A stretch of DNA of 38,867 nt from a virus. The notes under the pieces are model-generated. The model was not told the origin of the DNA and searched no databases. It was given only the letters and a program-made list of their open reading frames with translations. The stretch lies in the IMG/VR virus record IMGVR_UViG_3300035168_000132, positions 1-38,867 of that record; one strand, 5' to 3'. Of the stretch, positions 6,823-15,964 are shown piece after piece. The first letter of the stretch is position 1. Each line of letters begins with the position of its first letter. A program made the position numbers and the translations under genes.

Positions 6823-7035
6823 ATGCAGTCAATTCAACTTGTTTTTAGCAGCAATCTCAAGCGTTTAAGGCAGAAGAGAAAACTCACTCAGGAAGAGCTA
6901 GCGGAGGCAGTCGATTGCTCCCCCAGGTATATTCAGATGTTGGAGGCTGGAAAGTCCTGGCCACGGCTCAAAGTGATACAGGCGCTTTCTAAATGTCTGC
7001 GCGTTAAAGAGACCGATCTTTTCCGCGTGAAATAA
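6823..7035 (+). CDS. Small XRE HTH regulator (70 aa)
   Basis: Almost the whole protein is one XRE helix-turn-helix domain (LRQKRKLTQEELAEAVDCSP at about 15-34, then YIQMLEAGKSWP). It is the size and form of restriction-modification controller (C) proteins and of minimal phage regulators. No restriction genes are nearby, so control of the lipoprotein and membrane-protein genes downstream, or of the lysogeny switch, is more likely. It is preceded by two tandem palindromes. The ribosome site is weak. Confidence 0.8.
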   Translation: MQSIQLVFSSNLKRLRQKRKLTQEELAEAVDCSPRYIQMLEAGKSWPRLKVIQALSKCLRVKETDLFRVK

Positions 7036-7085
7036 ACTAAAGTTTCAATCTAAACACCCGATGTTTATAAGACAAAGGGGTTTAA

Positions 7086-7619
7086 ATGAAATACACAATC
7101 CTAGCGCTAATCTTTGTTCTTTCAGCATGTAAAAATGGCGGTGATAATTCAGCGGCAACGGCAGATCCTATTTATGGCGAATGGTATTATGAAAAAGTAG
7201 GATCAACCCAATACAGTGCAACAGGATTCATTGTTAATATTCAAAGCAATGGAAACATTGAATTTCAAGACGGGTACCTGGAGTCTGATGGAAACTCAAT
7301 GAAAGCGGTAATGAGAAAATCCATCGGTACTTTCACTAGAGAAGGGGACGTTTTCCATATTAAATATAGTTACGATACCTGCGATCGTATTAAGCAAGAG
7401 GATCTTTATATTTCAGCTATGAATGGAAAGCTTTTGATTCAAAACTATGACAAATCTGTTAAGTTTTCCCTCTCTCCAATATCGGGAAATTCAACTATAA
7501 AAACAGCATCTTACCTTGAAGATAAAAACTGCAATATCCTGAGCAAGATCGAAGCCGCTAGCAAGAGAGTGCCTGCTAGCGTGAAATCAAAGTCATTCCT
7601 TGATCGAGTTGTGAAATAA
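7086..7619 (+). CDS. Lipoprotein, probable lysogenic-conversion factor (177 aa)
   Basis: The signal sequence ends in a clear lipobox (FVLSAC, Cys at residue 15), so it is an outer- or inner-membrane lipoprotein. The mature part begins with a Ser/Ala/Asn-rich linker, then IYGEWYYEK and alternating beta-strand-like stretches, reminiscent of lipocalin-like small beta barrels (inference). It has an AAGGGG ribosome site and is rightward like the repressor, so it is probably expressed in the lysogen. Prophage lipoproteins often alter the host surface or block superinfection, but the role is not shown. Confidence 0.7.
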   Translation: MKYTILALIFVLSACKNGGDNSAATADPIYGEWYYEKVGSTQYSATGFIVNIQSNGNIEFQDGYLESDGNSMKAVMRKSIGTFTREGDVFHIKYSYDTCDRIKQEDLYISAMNGKLLIQNYDKSVKFSLSPISGNSTIKTASYLEDKNCNILSKIEAASKRVPASVKSKSFLDRVVK

Positions 7620-7657
7620 TTGCAACAGTCTATAAATGCCCATGTAATTATGATATG

Positions 7658-7672
7658 CCTCCGCCCTGGAGG
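7658..7672 (+). promoter_or_regulatory. Hairpin that sequesters the ribosome site of the next gene
   Basis: CCTCC (7658-7662) pairs with GGAGG (7668-7672) over a 5-base loop. GGAGG is the Shine-Dalgarno of the ATG at 7677. Folding would block translation initiation; a thermal, coupling or protein-controlled release is possible. Confidence 0.5.
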
Positions 7673-7676
7673 AATC

Positions 7677-7901
7677 ATGAGCAAACGCTTTTTAACCACC
7701 AAAGACCTTATGGACACTTACGGCAAATCGAAAAGCGAAGAAAAGCCGTTCGACAGCGCCGCTTTCGATAAATTCATGTATTATCTTTCAGCCATAGCAG
7801 CATTTATTTTTTTCGTATATAGCGCCGTGAAAATTGTTCCTCGCTTATTCCTGATGATCAAAGGGGCCCCGGCCCCAGTCGATGATCAATTCCCAATATA
7901 A
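7677..7901 (+). CDS. Small membrane protein, lysogeny cluster (74 aa)
   Basis: A charged N-terminal region of about 35 residues is followed by one long hydrophobic helix (about 37-60), a basic turn and a short Pro-rich tail. The ATG at 7677 is chosen for the GGAGG site; a longer frame from 7620 lacks one. It ends by overlapping the convergent virion operon by 16 bp, with no obvious terminator between them. It may be a superinfection-exclusion or immunity-type membrane protein. Confidence 0.6.
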   Translation: MSKRFLTTKDLMDTYGKSKSEEKPFDSAAFDKFMYYLSAIAAFIFFVYSAVKIVPRLFLMIKGAPAPVDDQFPI

Positions 7902-9484
7902 ATTCGCCCATGCTTGCGCAAAAGGTTGAGTCTCTTTGCTTTTTGCGTAGGTGGCAATTTAGGATCATTTTTGATTTCATTCTCAAAATTCTGCGCATCG
8001 GTGGCTAGATCCAATTTAATTGTGTCACCCATCTTGTAACCTTCGATCTCTGGCTCTTGCCCTAGTGAGTGTTGCAAGAATTGCGGAATGCTTTGCATTG
8101 CATTACCTACACCTATAGGGGCCACCTGCTTAGCAACTCTTGCTGTATCAATCGCTGACTTGATAGCTATAGGTGAGCCCATCGCACCAAGGGCCAGACT
8201 TGAAAGGCCAGTCCTGACATCACCTCTAACAAGCTCACCAATTCCACCAGTTCCTGCAATCAAAGGCGCCATTGAAGCTCCATTTTGTACTTTTGGCAGG
8301 AAACCAGCGTCATTAAAGTGATGAGCTGCCGCTAAATTTTCCGCTTCCGGAACAAAATCAGCGCCGACGGCGTCACCGATGCGCTGAAGATTTCTTCGAT
8401 TTATTTGATTTTCGCCGGTTCCTGCTGAAATTAAACCAGCATAGGGCTTATCGGGAGCAATAAGGTTTTTATTGATATTTCCTTCCATACGGCGAACTTT
8501 TCCTAGTTCTGCGTTTGCTGCTGAAATTTCAGGAGCTGCACTACCAACAGCTTGTCTTGCCCTAGAAGCTGCACGCTGGAAAGTAATATCGACAAAATCT
8601 TTTTTCTTAAATAGCTGACCAGGAGCCAAATATTCAGCTTGGTCCTGAAGATGCTTTTGCACGTCGTAAGCATCACGCGCTAGCATAATGAATTTCCCGT
8701 CTTTCGTGTCCATCCCTACGCGTTTAATTAAATCGATCTGATTTTGTATTTTTCCGATTTTATCAGCATTGATAATTGGATTTAGTTTCGCCTTATTTTC
8801 TTCAAGCGCATTGATGGTCCCAGACATATCGACAACTTGTCTGCCATTGGCGTCAAGTGAGTTAGATATATTCGCATTCTGCTGAGATTTAAAAGATCCA
8901 ACACTTTTCTGAATATCTTGTCGAATTTGGTCTGCGCCTTCAGCTAAATCATTCTCAGACTTTGCAGAAATTTTTGCTACTTCCGGCCCTCGCTCTGCAT
9001 ATACTTCCATTGCACGCTTTGGAATTTTAGACATTGATGATGATACGTTTTTTAGTCCTTTAACTCCAAGGTTGCCTAATTCTCCTGTTACTGGACCTAG
9101 CATTTCCATTGTACTCGAGTTCAGAGCCTCTTTCGCAGGATCTACCAAAATATCGTTATATGATTTTTCGTCTCCATAAAGATAATGATCAAGAATATTC
9201 TCTACCGACTTACCTGCTGCACCGCCAAGCCCAGCTCCAACCGGACCAGACAATGGACCAAGTGGACCACCTGCCACTGTTCCAAAAGCGCCACCTGCTA
9301 CCGTCCCTGCAAGCGGAAGAGCTTTTATAGCTCCGCGAACTGTGCCAGGATAATCTTTCTTGCTTGGATCTTCGTAATTCATCAACTCCGAAAGATCTGG
9401 TTTATATTCGTCTTGAACCCGATCTTTCCAAGTGGACTTTGTTGGCGCTGGAGCTTCATCTTGAATCCGGTCTCTCCATCCCAT
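7886..9484 (-). CDS. Ejection/internal virion protein candidate, distal (532 aa)
   Basis: This is the last gene of the virion operon. It begins with two short repeats (WRDRIQDE and WKDRVQDE), then a Gly/Ala-rich hydrophobic stretch at about 57-95 of the kind seen in phage ejection proteins that insert into host membranes. A long helical Gln/Ala-rich body follows. The start at 9484 overlaps the upstream stop (TAATG) behind AAGGGTGG. Identification rests on position after the nozzle and fibre genes, composition and length; no close family is named. Confidence 0.65.
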   Translation of the reverse strand: MGWRDRIQDEAPAPTKSTWKDRVQDEYKPDLSELMNYEDPSKKDYPGTVRGAIKALPLAGTVAGGAFGTVAGGPLGPLSGPVGAGLGGAAGKSVENILDHYLYGDEKSYNDILVDPAKEALNSSTMEMLGPVTGELGNLGVKGLKNVSSSMSKIPKRAMEVYAERGPEVAKISAKSENDLAEGADQIRQDIQKSVGSFKSQQNANISNSLDANGRQVVDMSGTINALEENKAKLNPIINADKIGKIQNQIDLIKRVGMDTKDGKFIMLARDAYDVQKHLQDQAEYLAPGQLFKKKDFVDITFQRAASRARQAVGSAAPEISAANAELGKVRRMEGNINKNLIAPDKPYAGLISAGTGENQINRRNLQRIGDAVGADFVPEAENLAAAHHFNDAGFLPKVQNGASMAPLIAGTGGIGELVRGDVRTGLSSLALGAMGSPIAIKSAIDTARVAKQVAPIGVGNAMQSIPQFLQHSLGQEPEIEGYKMGDTIKLDLATDAQNFENEIKNDPKLPPTQKAKRLNLLRKHGRIYIGN

Positions 9485-11403
9485 TACTTCCACCCTTCTT
9501 TTCTGGCTTCAACGAGTTCTTTGATATTTTCGACCGTTGTAGACTGAGTGCCTTTTCTGACTGTCATCGGAAACTTACCAGGCTCGTTTTTCTTTCCAAC
9601 GCCTTCGGTGATTCCTGCGCTAATTTGCTTTCGTTCAAATCTTGAAACATCATATCCTGAAGCTCTATATGACTCTAAATCGTTGTTATGTTTCTGTTCC
9701 AACAACCTTTTGAGAGATGCAATTTTATTTTGGACAATTTCAGGCTTATCACCAAGCTCTGGAAGCATTTTGCGATACCGCTTGATGTCTCCTTCAGCAA
9801 GCTTTCCACCCTCAAGATAAACACCGATACGCTGAGCTATGGCTCCTAGTTCCGCATCAATGGATGCGGCCTTTGTGCCAGTATCACCCATGCCTGTCGC
9901 AATTGCGATCTGATTTAAGATATTCTGACCTTTACCGAACATTTCAGGATTTTTGGTTACAATTGAATTGATATCTTCCAGCGAAGACAATGCAGTGTTT
10001 GCATTAGACATGCTTTCAGCAGCGCTTATGGTTAAAGGTTTTCCGCCTGTTTTAGAACCTTTCGCCGCTGCCCGAATTCCAGCAACATTCGCCTGAGCAT
10101 CACCCCTCATTCCGGTGGCTTTCAGCATTGTAGCATTGGACTCTTTGGCACGCTGATTTCTTCCAGCCTCTTCAATATCAAGACGTTTATTTTGAGCATC
10201 GCGATTTGCATCAGCGATATCTTTTTGATTTTGAAATGCCGCTAATTTTTCAACATGATCCTGATAGTCTTTTACAGAAATCAGACCTTTATCGACATTC
10301 GCCTTTAGCAGTTCCTGCCGATCCTGAATTGCAGCATCAAGGCGCTTGGATTCATCAGCAGAAAGCCCTGACAAGATCTTCGTAGCTTCACCCATTCGCT
10401 TGTCTTGAGTGTCTTGCTGTTTATTGAAATCGTCTCTTTCACCTTCAGCGAGAAGTTTAAGAGCAATTCCACGAAGAGAGCTATTAACTCCCTTTTCTTT
10501 TTCTCTGACTGCATTTGCTCTATAAGCCGCAAGCTCTTGGTCATACTCTTTGTTTTTCTGAGCGATGTCAGAAGCACGAAGCGCATAGGCTTGCTTCTGC
10601 GCTGTAGGGGCCGCAAGCGCCGCGTCTTCGCCCAGGGCCATAGCGCCCAGACCTGGACCGAAAGCGTAAATTGCTTTAGTTAAAATATCTTCTTCTTCTT
10701 GCCTTTGCGGAGGTTGAAAATCAGGACGCGCTACTCTCTTCTCTGTCGCTTCTTGCTCAAGCATTTTCTTTGCATACTCATCGTATGAAGATTGAAACTT
10801 TGGTACGGGTTGCATGTATGCATCAACCATTTTCTCGAGTCTATCAACGTAGGGCTTTCGCGCCATTTCAGCGCGTCCGACTAAAGCATCTTGTTGCTTG
10901 ATAGTCTTATCGAGGTTGTAACCGATTACATTATAAGAATCTCGATTAGCCGAAAGAGACTTTGGATCTGTAGATTTAGGCTGTATCCAATCTTCCTCAT
11001 TCAGAGGATCAGCGCTAATTTCAATTTCATTTTCCCTTTGGGCCATATTTCCGTCTGGCATTTTTACCATACTCTTTTGAGGCTCTGGAGTTGGCGTCAC
11101 TTGTGGCGTAGGCGTAGGCACTGGAGTCGGAGAAGGCTTAGCAGTCATTGCTCTTATCTTATCCACCGCTGCTTTTTGCTTTGCTTGAAGCGCGGCCTGA
11201 TAAATCGCTTGGCTTTCGATCTTCTTTAGATCGATACCGCCATCATCAACAGGAGCAGCAGGACGTGGTCTTGGAGCAACAACCGGAGGAGGAGCCGCCG
11301 CTGCCTTCATGTTTCTTACTTTTTGTACGGCTTCATCAGCCAGGTTGATCTCTGGAAGTCTTTGATTAAGTAAAAGTTCTGCTAAATAATCACGCTCTGC
11401 CAT
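9484..11403 (-). CDS. Ejection/internal virion protein candidate, middle (639 aa)
   Basis: The protein has a long, low-complexity helical body rich in Ala, Gln, Lys and Asp. It has Pro-rich linkers near the N-terminus (PPPVVAPRPRPAAP and alternating Pro-Thr at about 90-112) and a large coiled-coil-prone centre. The C-terminal part from about 450 looks more ordered. Size, composition and place between two other internal-protein genes fit a podovirus DNA-ejection protein. The start at 11403 follows GGGGTGATT and overlaps the preceding gene by 14 bp. Confidence 0.65.
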   Translation of the reverse strand: MAERDYLAELLLNQRLPEINLADEAVQKVRNMKAAAAPPPVVAPRPRPAAPVDDGGIDLKKIESQAIYQAALQAKQKAAVDKIRAMTAKPSPTPVPTPTPQVTPTPEPQKSMVKMPDGNMAQRENEIEISADPLNEEDWIQPKSTDPKSLSANRDSYNVIGYNLDKTIKQQDALVGRAEMARKPYVDRLEKMVDAYMQPVPKFQSSYDEYAKKMLEQEATEKRVARPDFQPPQRQEEEDILTKAIYAFGPGLGAMALGEDAALAAPTAQKQAYALRASDIAQKNKEYDQELAAYRANAVREKEKGVNSSLRGIALKLLAEGERDDFNKQQDTQDKRMGEATKILSGLSADESKRLDAAIQDRQELLKANVDKGLISVKDYQDHVEKLAAFQNQKDIADANRDAQNKRLDIEEAGRNQRAKESNATMLKATGMRGDAQANVAGIRAAAKGSKTGGKPLTISAAESMSNANTALSSLEDINSIVTKNPEMFGKGQNILNQIAIATGMGDTGTKAASIDAELGAIAQRIGVYLEGGKLAEGDIKRYRKMLPELGDKPEIVQNKIASLKRLLEQKHNNDLESYRASGYDVSRFERKQISAGITEGVGKKNEPGKFPMTVRKGTQSTTVENIKELVEARKEGWK

Positions 11404-12289
11404 AATCACCCCAGTAAGTATTTACAAGATCCATCGTCATATTTTTGTAATTCTCGTAGGCCATTTCTATAAGGCCAATCTTCACAAGAGAAATAATGCA
11501 TTTAATCGTAGGCTGAAGGCGCATAAAATCAAAAGACTTGTCTTTCATGATAGCAATCAAAGTCGGTGCATCTTTTTGGTATCTCTCAGAAGCCTCTTTG
11601 TCGTGTTTTTCAGTGAAAAGTAGAAGCTTTTTCAGTGCCTTTAAATCTGACATAGTCCAATTTTCATTCTTAGCAATTTCAGTGCAAAGCCAAGACATAC
11701 CACCGCCGCCGCTTTGATTCGCCTGGGCTGCTGCGTATTTACCACGCTCTGCAAGCCCGGCCTGTTGCTCGCCGATTGCTGAGCCGAGAGTTCCATATTT
11801 CTGTCTAAAGATGAAATCCTGGAGCTTTCCGGTTCCTTCACGCTGAAGGTTCGAGTTATCAATAGCCATCTTTCTTTCAGAACTTGCCGTTGAGTCCATG
11901 AAGCCTTTGTCAGCAGCCCCGGCCATCGCTGCACCCCTTGCACCACCGATACCAGCTTTGCCGACTCGACTTTGAAGCTGCCGCATGTAGTTTGATCTCT
12001 GACCTTGGATCTGGTCTCTGGCTTCACCTCTGATTGCTCCGAGAGTATTGCCATCATAGCCCTTTGCGAGATCTTCATTGCGTTTTTTCAGATCCTGCAT
12101 GTCAGGATCATCGTAGAATTCTTTTTTACCGCGAGTGTAGCCTTTGCTGTAATCATTATCTAGGTTTGAAACCGCTGGAGATTTTGCTTGCTCAGGAGTA
12201 TCGAACCAAGCTCCTTGATAAGTTCCATTAATGACTTCGCCAACCGGTATTGGGTTGCCATTTTGGTCATATTTATAAGCTGTGCCCAT
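11390..12289 (-). CDS. Internal virion protein with C-terminal tail-associated domain (299 aa)
   Basis: The N-terminal two thirds are Gly/Ala/Gln-rich (GGARGAAMAGAADKG around 118-132), as in small ejection proteins. After GGGG at about 195 comes a distinct domain starting SWLCTEIAKNENWTMSDLKA. This CTE-type helical module is found at the C-termini of assorted phage tail or fibre proteins. The two-part build suggests a fusion. Translation starts behind CCGGAGG in a leader shared with the capsid gene. Confidence 0.6.
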   Translation of the reverse strand: MGTAYKYDQNGNPIPVGEVINGTYQGAWFDTPEQAKSPAVSNLDNDYSKGYTRGKKEFYDDPDMQDLKKRNEDLAKGYDGNTLGAIRGEARDQIQGQRSNYMRQLQSRVGKAGIGGARGAAMAGAADKGFMDSTASSERKMAIDNSNLQREGTGKLQDFIFRQKYGTLGSAIGEQQAGLAERGKYAAAQANQSGGGGMSWLCTEIAKNENWTMSDLKALKKLLLFTEKHDKEASERYQKDAPTLIAIMKDKSFDFMRLQPTIKCIISLVKIGLIEMAYENYKNMTMDLVNTYWGDYGRA

Positions 12290-12292
12290 TCT

Positions 12293-12324
12293 AAAACCTC
12301 CGGCTCCGACTAAAGAGCAAAGAA
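12293..12324 (-). promoter_or_regulatory. Late-gene leader motif, copy 2
   Basis: The 32-base leader including the ribosome site (TTTCTTTGCTC-N10-GCCGGAGGTTT, read leftward) is nearly the same as the leader of the major capsid gene at 23612-23643. A GCTC/GAGC hairpin sits just upstream of the GGAGG. It may set translation rate or mark a duplicated regulatory cassette. Confidence 0.5.
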
Positions 12325-12368
12325 AGTGAAATCAAATAAATTGTAAATAGTAACCATGTGCCTTGTCA

Positions 12369-12953
12369 TTAGTAAGCACCAATCTTCTTGATTGAAATCC
12401 AATTAATTCCACCAAGAAGGGACAAACTTGCGCCTGAGCTTTGGTAAACCCTCAAGTCCATGTACTCATTGGTTCTGAGCTTAAACGGACAAGCTACCAG
12501 TGGAATCTCGACATAAGTTCCATGCGCTGCTTGCATGATTACGCCGCCAATTCTCGCATAGGACACGCCGTTTATGTGAATATTAACGGCAACTTCCTCG
12601 CCTACTCCCCAGCCGCCTCCAGAAGTGAAAACGATAAAACCAGAGGCTTCATAGATGGCATCTTCTTTCGCTTTAAAGCGCCATGACGTGCCCACGGTGA
12701 CGAGTGAGTCACTATCAAAGTCTTTGGTTTCGAAATTTAAAACAGTGAGAACGCTGCTCGGTATGGACTGGCCAGATGCTGAAGTATAGCGCACGCAAAT
12801 GTCATTAACGACAACAGCCTGGTCGAGACTTCTTAATTTCTGATCAATAAAATTTAGATTTTGCAAGAATTCTGTGCTGAGATATTCTTCCATATCCATT
12901 CCAGCGCGGTATTCTCTCAGTTTTGCTAACGACTTAATTCTCGTGTTGCTCAT
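12369..12953 (-). CDS. C1q-like virion fibre / receptor-binding protein candidate (194 aa)
   Basis: The N-terminal 60 residues are helical (an anchoring segment). From about residue 65 the pattern is a jelly-roll of the C1q/TNF kind: a strand ending TSWRFKAKEDAIYEASGFIV, then VNIHINGVSYARIG, then YMDLRVYQSSGASLSLLGG and a final WISIKKIG strand. Such domains trimerise and occur as phage head fibres or tail tips that bind cell surfaces. It starts with TAATG overlap right after the nozzle gene. Confidence 0.65.
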   Translation of the reverse strand: MSNTRIKSLAKLREYRAGMDMEEYLSTEFLQNLNFIDQKLRSLDQAVVVNDICVRYTSASGQSIPSSVLTVLNFETKDFDSDSLVTVGTSWRFKAKEDAIYEASGFIVFTSGGGWGVGEEVAVNIHINGVSYARIGGVIMQAAHGTYVEIPLVACPFKLRTNEYMDLRVYQSSGASLSLLGGINWISIKKIGAY

Positions 12954-15900
12954 TAAATTTTAGGCTCCCCAGGATCATAATCCTGCGCAAGCACCACTTC
13001 CCAGCCGTCGATTGTGACTAGTTCATTCTTGGTATTGTGATAAAAGCCGAGAGAAAGTGCTGAAAGTTTAGGAACATTGAGATTAGCTGATTTCTTCACT
13101 GAGACCTTGCTAGTACCCGTTGGCATCGTCACGTTGTAGGAAGACGCCGCGGTATCCATGTAATTGTAATACTGCTGAACTGTCAGAGTGAAGCCGCCTT
13201 CCACTGAATTGATCCAACTATTCACGAAGTCTTTATCAATGGTAGGCGTTCCATAGTTGAGCCATGCGTTTTTGGCATTAAACTCAATAGCAGCATTATG
13301 ATCGGCCATGTCGTACTTAGTGGCTGTTCTTTTTTGCTTCCACAGTCTATAAGAGGCAGCTCTATTTTCTGAAAAAATAAGCTCATCGGTCGAAGTGTAT
13401 AATAATCCTGCATTTGGACTAACGTCCTGCCATTGATACCAACAATTCCTCTTGCCGTCCTCGGTTGCAGAGAAATCAAAGACAAACATGATTGAGTAAG
13501 AGCTGGGATCTCCGGTTGCAACATCACTGACATATCCCGCTGGAATATAGCAAATGTATTGCGAGTCAATGCGGTTAACCACCGACTTTGCGCGTCCTGG
13601 TAATAATTTTTGAGAATTTGCTTTCTGATTGTTTTTTCTAAAATCATCTTGGATTTTCCAGCCAAAATACTCTGGCAATCTTCCAGCAACGCAGGCCCAA
13701 AATCCTGCAACACCGTCAAGCCATACCAGCGAGCCATTTACTTCCTGAATCGAATTATGGGATGAGCACCCGGCATCAATCTCAAGAATCTCTTTTTGAA
13801 TATCGTTTGTGGCAAGAGTCCCGGTAAGCATTCCTGCTGTCCGATCTTTCATTACAAAGAGCGCTTCTTTATTCTCGCCAAATCCTTTAATTTGATCGGC
13901 GTGTTTTCCTTGAAAATCTTCTTCATTAAGACCTGATGTGGGGAAAGCCTCCGCATTTAATGGATCGGCCCAATAGACGCTCTGGAAATCGCAGAGAGCG
14001 GTCTCTTCATTAATGTAAAATCTGTCTTCTGTTGAATTTGTTGACCAGTTATTGACTAAATTTACGGCAGCATAATAAGAAGGATAATAGTCATCTTTTA
14101 AGGTGGTATCGTAAGGACGTCCCCCTTGCACAAGCTGCTTTTGCCATTGACCGATGTAGCGGCAGGCACGCGGAAGCGGCCCACCTTCTGAGTCATCGAA
14201 TTCTTCTATAAGATTTGCATCTGAAATAATATCAGTGAATGAAGTTGATCCCATTGCCCCAAGAGGCAAAGGGAGATCTCTCATCTTGTAGAATGGCCCG
14301 GTCGTTTGTCCTACTTTTGTTCTATAAACTCTTAAGAATGAACCAACAATAGTCTGTGGCTGCCATTGTCTGGCTGATGTTTGAATATCAGTAATTGTAT
14401 TGTCAAAATATGTTTCCCTGTATCCAGCTTGAAGAATTTGATTATCAACTATAAGTGTCGTTGACCCAGTTACAAAAGGATAAATTCCGCTAGTTCTACC
14501 GCTTGCAAGAGTAATAGTTGTCGCTGCGACTGCTGTTACTTTGCTTATGATATAAGAATATCCATTAAATCCAGTAGGAGCATTTGAAATAGGAATTTGA
14601 ACTAACATTCCTACCTTTATATTGTGACCTGAATCGACGTTAATTGTGCCACCAGCAGTTGCAATGTTCTGCGCACCATTTACTTTGCATGCATAAACTG
14701 GGAACCTGCTGTCATTTACAAATCCATAATAAGTAAGAGTTATCGAATTATGTCCGGCTCCGCTTGGAAGGCTTTGAATATATCCATTAGTCCCAAAATA
14801 ATTAGAGACTCCGTAATCACCTAAATTTTCAGCTCCATTTGAATCAATATGGCCAAATTTGAATTTGTACGCATAAGATCCTGCTGTGAGCCCCCGATCC
14901 ACTGCTGAAAAAGTAAGTGTCGCGTCACCTGCCCCTGATGCTTTTGTCAGTGTGCCAGAAGCTGTAGGGCCCCCTGCTCCAAGCATCAGAATGCTAGTCG
15001 CACCCACAACTGTCGCTGATACGATGAAAGTTACTCCATTGTTTGTGTAAGTTGCTCCAAATGTCGCACTCCCTGGGGAAATAGTGAAAACAACTTCTAA
15101 AGTAGTCGTCGCTTGTGCTGCGCTTATTCCAGAAGCATTTAATGGATTACTTCCTATTTGCGGAAGCACTGCCGGAACACCAGCGCGATAAGCAGACTTG
15201 CCGTCGTACTTTATGGGGAATCCTCCGCAAGTCAGATATATACAGTTATTGAGATTTGTTGATGTGAGACCTTCAAAATCTGGAAGGCTTGTTATTGCTG
15301 AGTCTAAGACCTCAGGAAATAAAGCAGAAGAGCTTGGACATTGCACGAGTTCATCGTAATAAAGCGCATTGTATTCAGTATTCGTGACAGCAGTGCTAAA
15401 CTCTTTAACAATGACGGTATTCATAAGATACGCAGGGATTGCACAAGTCACGACGCTGTCATTTTCATCTACAATCGAAAGCGCTATTCCTGTAATTGCC
15501 GATAAATTTACGTAGGTCACAAGCTGACTGAGGGTATAGGTATTGTCATAATGAGTGCTATAAATAACATCCATCGCTGAACCATAAAGAGCAAAGGTCC
15601 AATCATCACCGTTATAAAAAACTGAATAATAGACGACAGAACCAGACGAACGCACAATTTTTAGTCTTGTGTTTCGGAGGCGATGTAAAAATCCATCTGA
15701 TCCGACTCCAAGAATTTCAACTTTTGATTCGCCTGTGTTTAAATCTCTGTATTTATATTCGGCCAAGCCAAATTTAAACGCAGAGCTTAATTCGGTAATG
15801 TGTTGAAACCCGTATCGTTGAGTAAGTTGATCATCGTTGTTATAGCGAAAATTCTTTGAGCCTCGACGTTGAGTCTTCGGGTCCATCTTAAGAAGATTAG

Positions 15901-15955
15901 TCGTGGTATCAAGACCACCAAAGTCAGCATAATGTTTATCGGTAAATTGAGGCAT
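12953..15955 (-). CDS. Nozzle-like tail protein with inserted domain (1000 aa)
   Basis: The N-terminus (YADFGGLDTTTN...RRGSKNFRYNNDDQLTQRYGF) matches the signature of podovirus tail-tube/nozzle proteins (T7 gp12-like, P22 gp10-like beta-propellers), where each blade-forming segment follows a 'known network and parameters' opening. The C-terminal half has WLDGVAGFWACVAGRLPEYFG and repeated Trp/Tyr-rich strands consistent with propeller blades. Residues about 281-349 form an insert that also occurs in the Gly-rich fibre gene. It would form the distal tube that gates DNA. The start is behind AAGGGG at 15955, directly after the adaptor gene. Confidence 0.72.
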   Translation of the reverse strand: MPQFTDKHYADFGGLDTTTNLLKMDPKTQRRGSKNFRYNNDDQLTQRYGFQHITELSSAFKFGLAEYKYRDLNTGESKVEILGVGSDGFLHRLRNTRLKIVRSSGSVVYYSVFYNGDDWTFALYGSAMDVIYSTHYDNTYTLSQLVTYVNLSAITGIALSIVDENDSVVTCAIPAYLMNTVIVKEFSTAVTNTEYNALYYDELVQCPSSSALFPEVLDSAITSLPDFEGLTSTNLNNCIYLTCGGFPIKYDGKSAYRAGVPAVLPQIGSNPLNASGISAAQATTTLEVVFTISPGSATFGATYTNNGVTFIVSATVVGATSILMLGAGGPTASGTLTKASGAGDATLTFSAVDRGLTAGSYAYKFKFGHIDSNGAENLGDYGVSNYFGTNGYIQSLPSGAGHNSITLTYYGFVNDSRFPVYACKVNGAQNIATAGGTINVDSGHNIKVGMLVQIPISNAPTGFNGYSYIISKVTAVAATTITLASGRTSGIYPFVTGSTTLIVDNQILQAGYRETYFDNTITDIQTSARQWQPQTIVGSFLRVYRTKVGQTTGPFYKMRDLPLPLGAMGSTSFTDIISDANLIEEFDDSEGGPLPRACRYIGQWQKQLVQGGRPYDTTLKDDYYPSYYAAVNLVNNWSTNSTEDRFYINEETALCDFQSVYWADPLNAEAFPTSGLNEEDFQGKHADQIKGFGENKEALFVMKDRTAGMLTGTLATNDIQKEILEIDAGCSSHNSIQEVNGSLVWLDGVAGFWACVAGRLPEYFGWKIQDDFRKNNQKANSQKLLPGRAKSVVNRIDSQYICYIPAGYVSDVATGDPSSYSIMFVFDFSATEDGKRNCWYQWQDVSPNAGLLYTSTDELIFSENRAASYRLWKQKRTATKYDMADHNAAIEFNAKNAWLNYGTPTIDKDFVNSWINSVEGGFTLTVQQYYNYMDTAASSYNVTMPTGTSKVSVKKSANLNVPKLSALSLGFYHNTKNELVTIDGWEVVLAQDYDPGEPKI

Positions 15956-15964
15956 GAAATCCCC

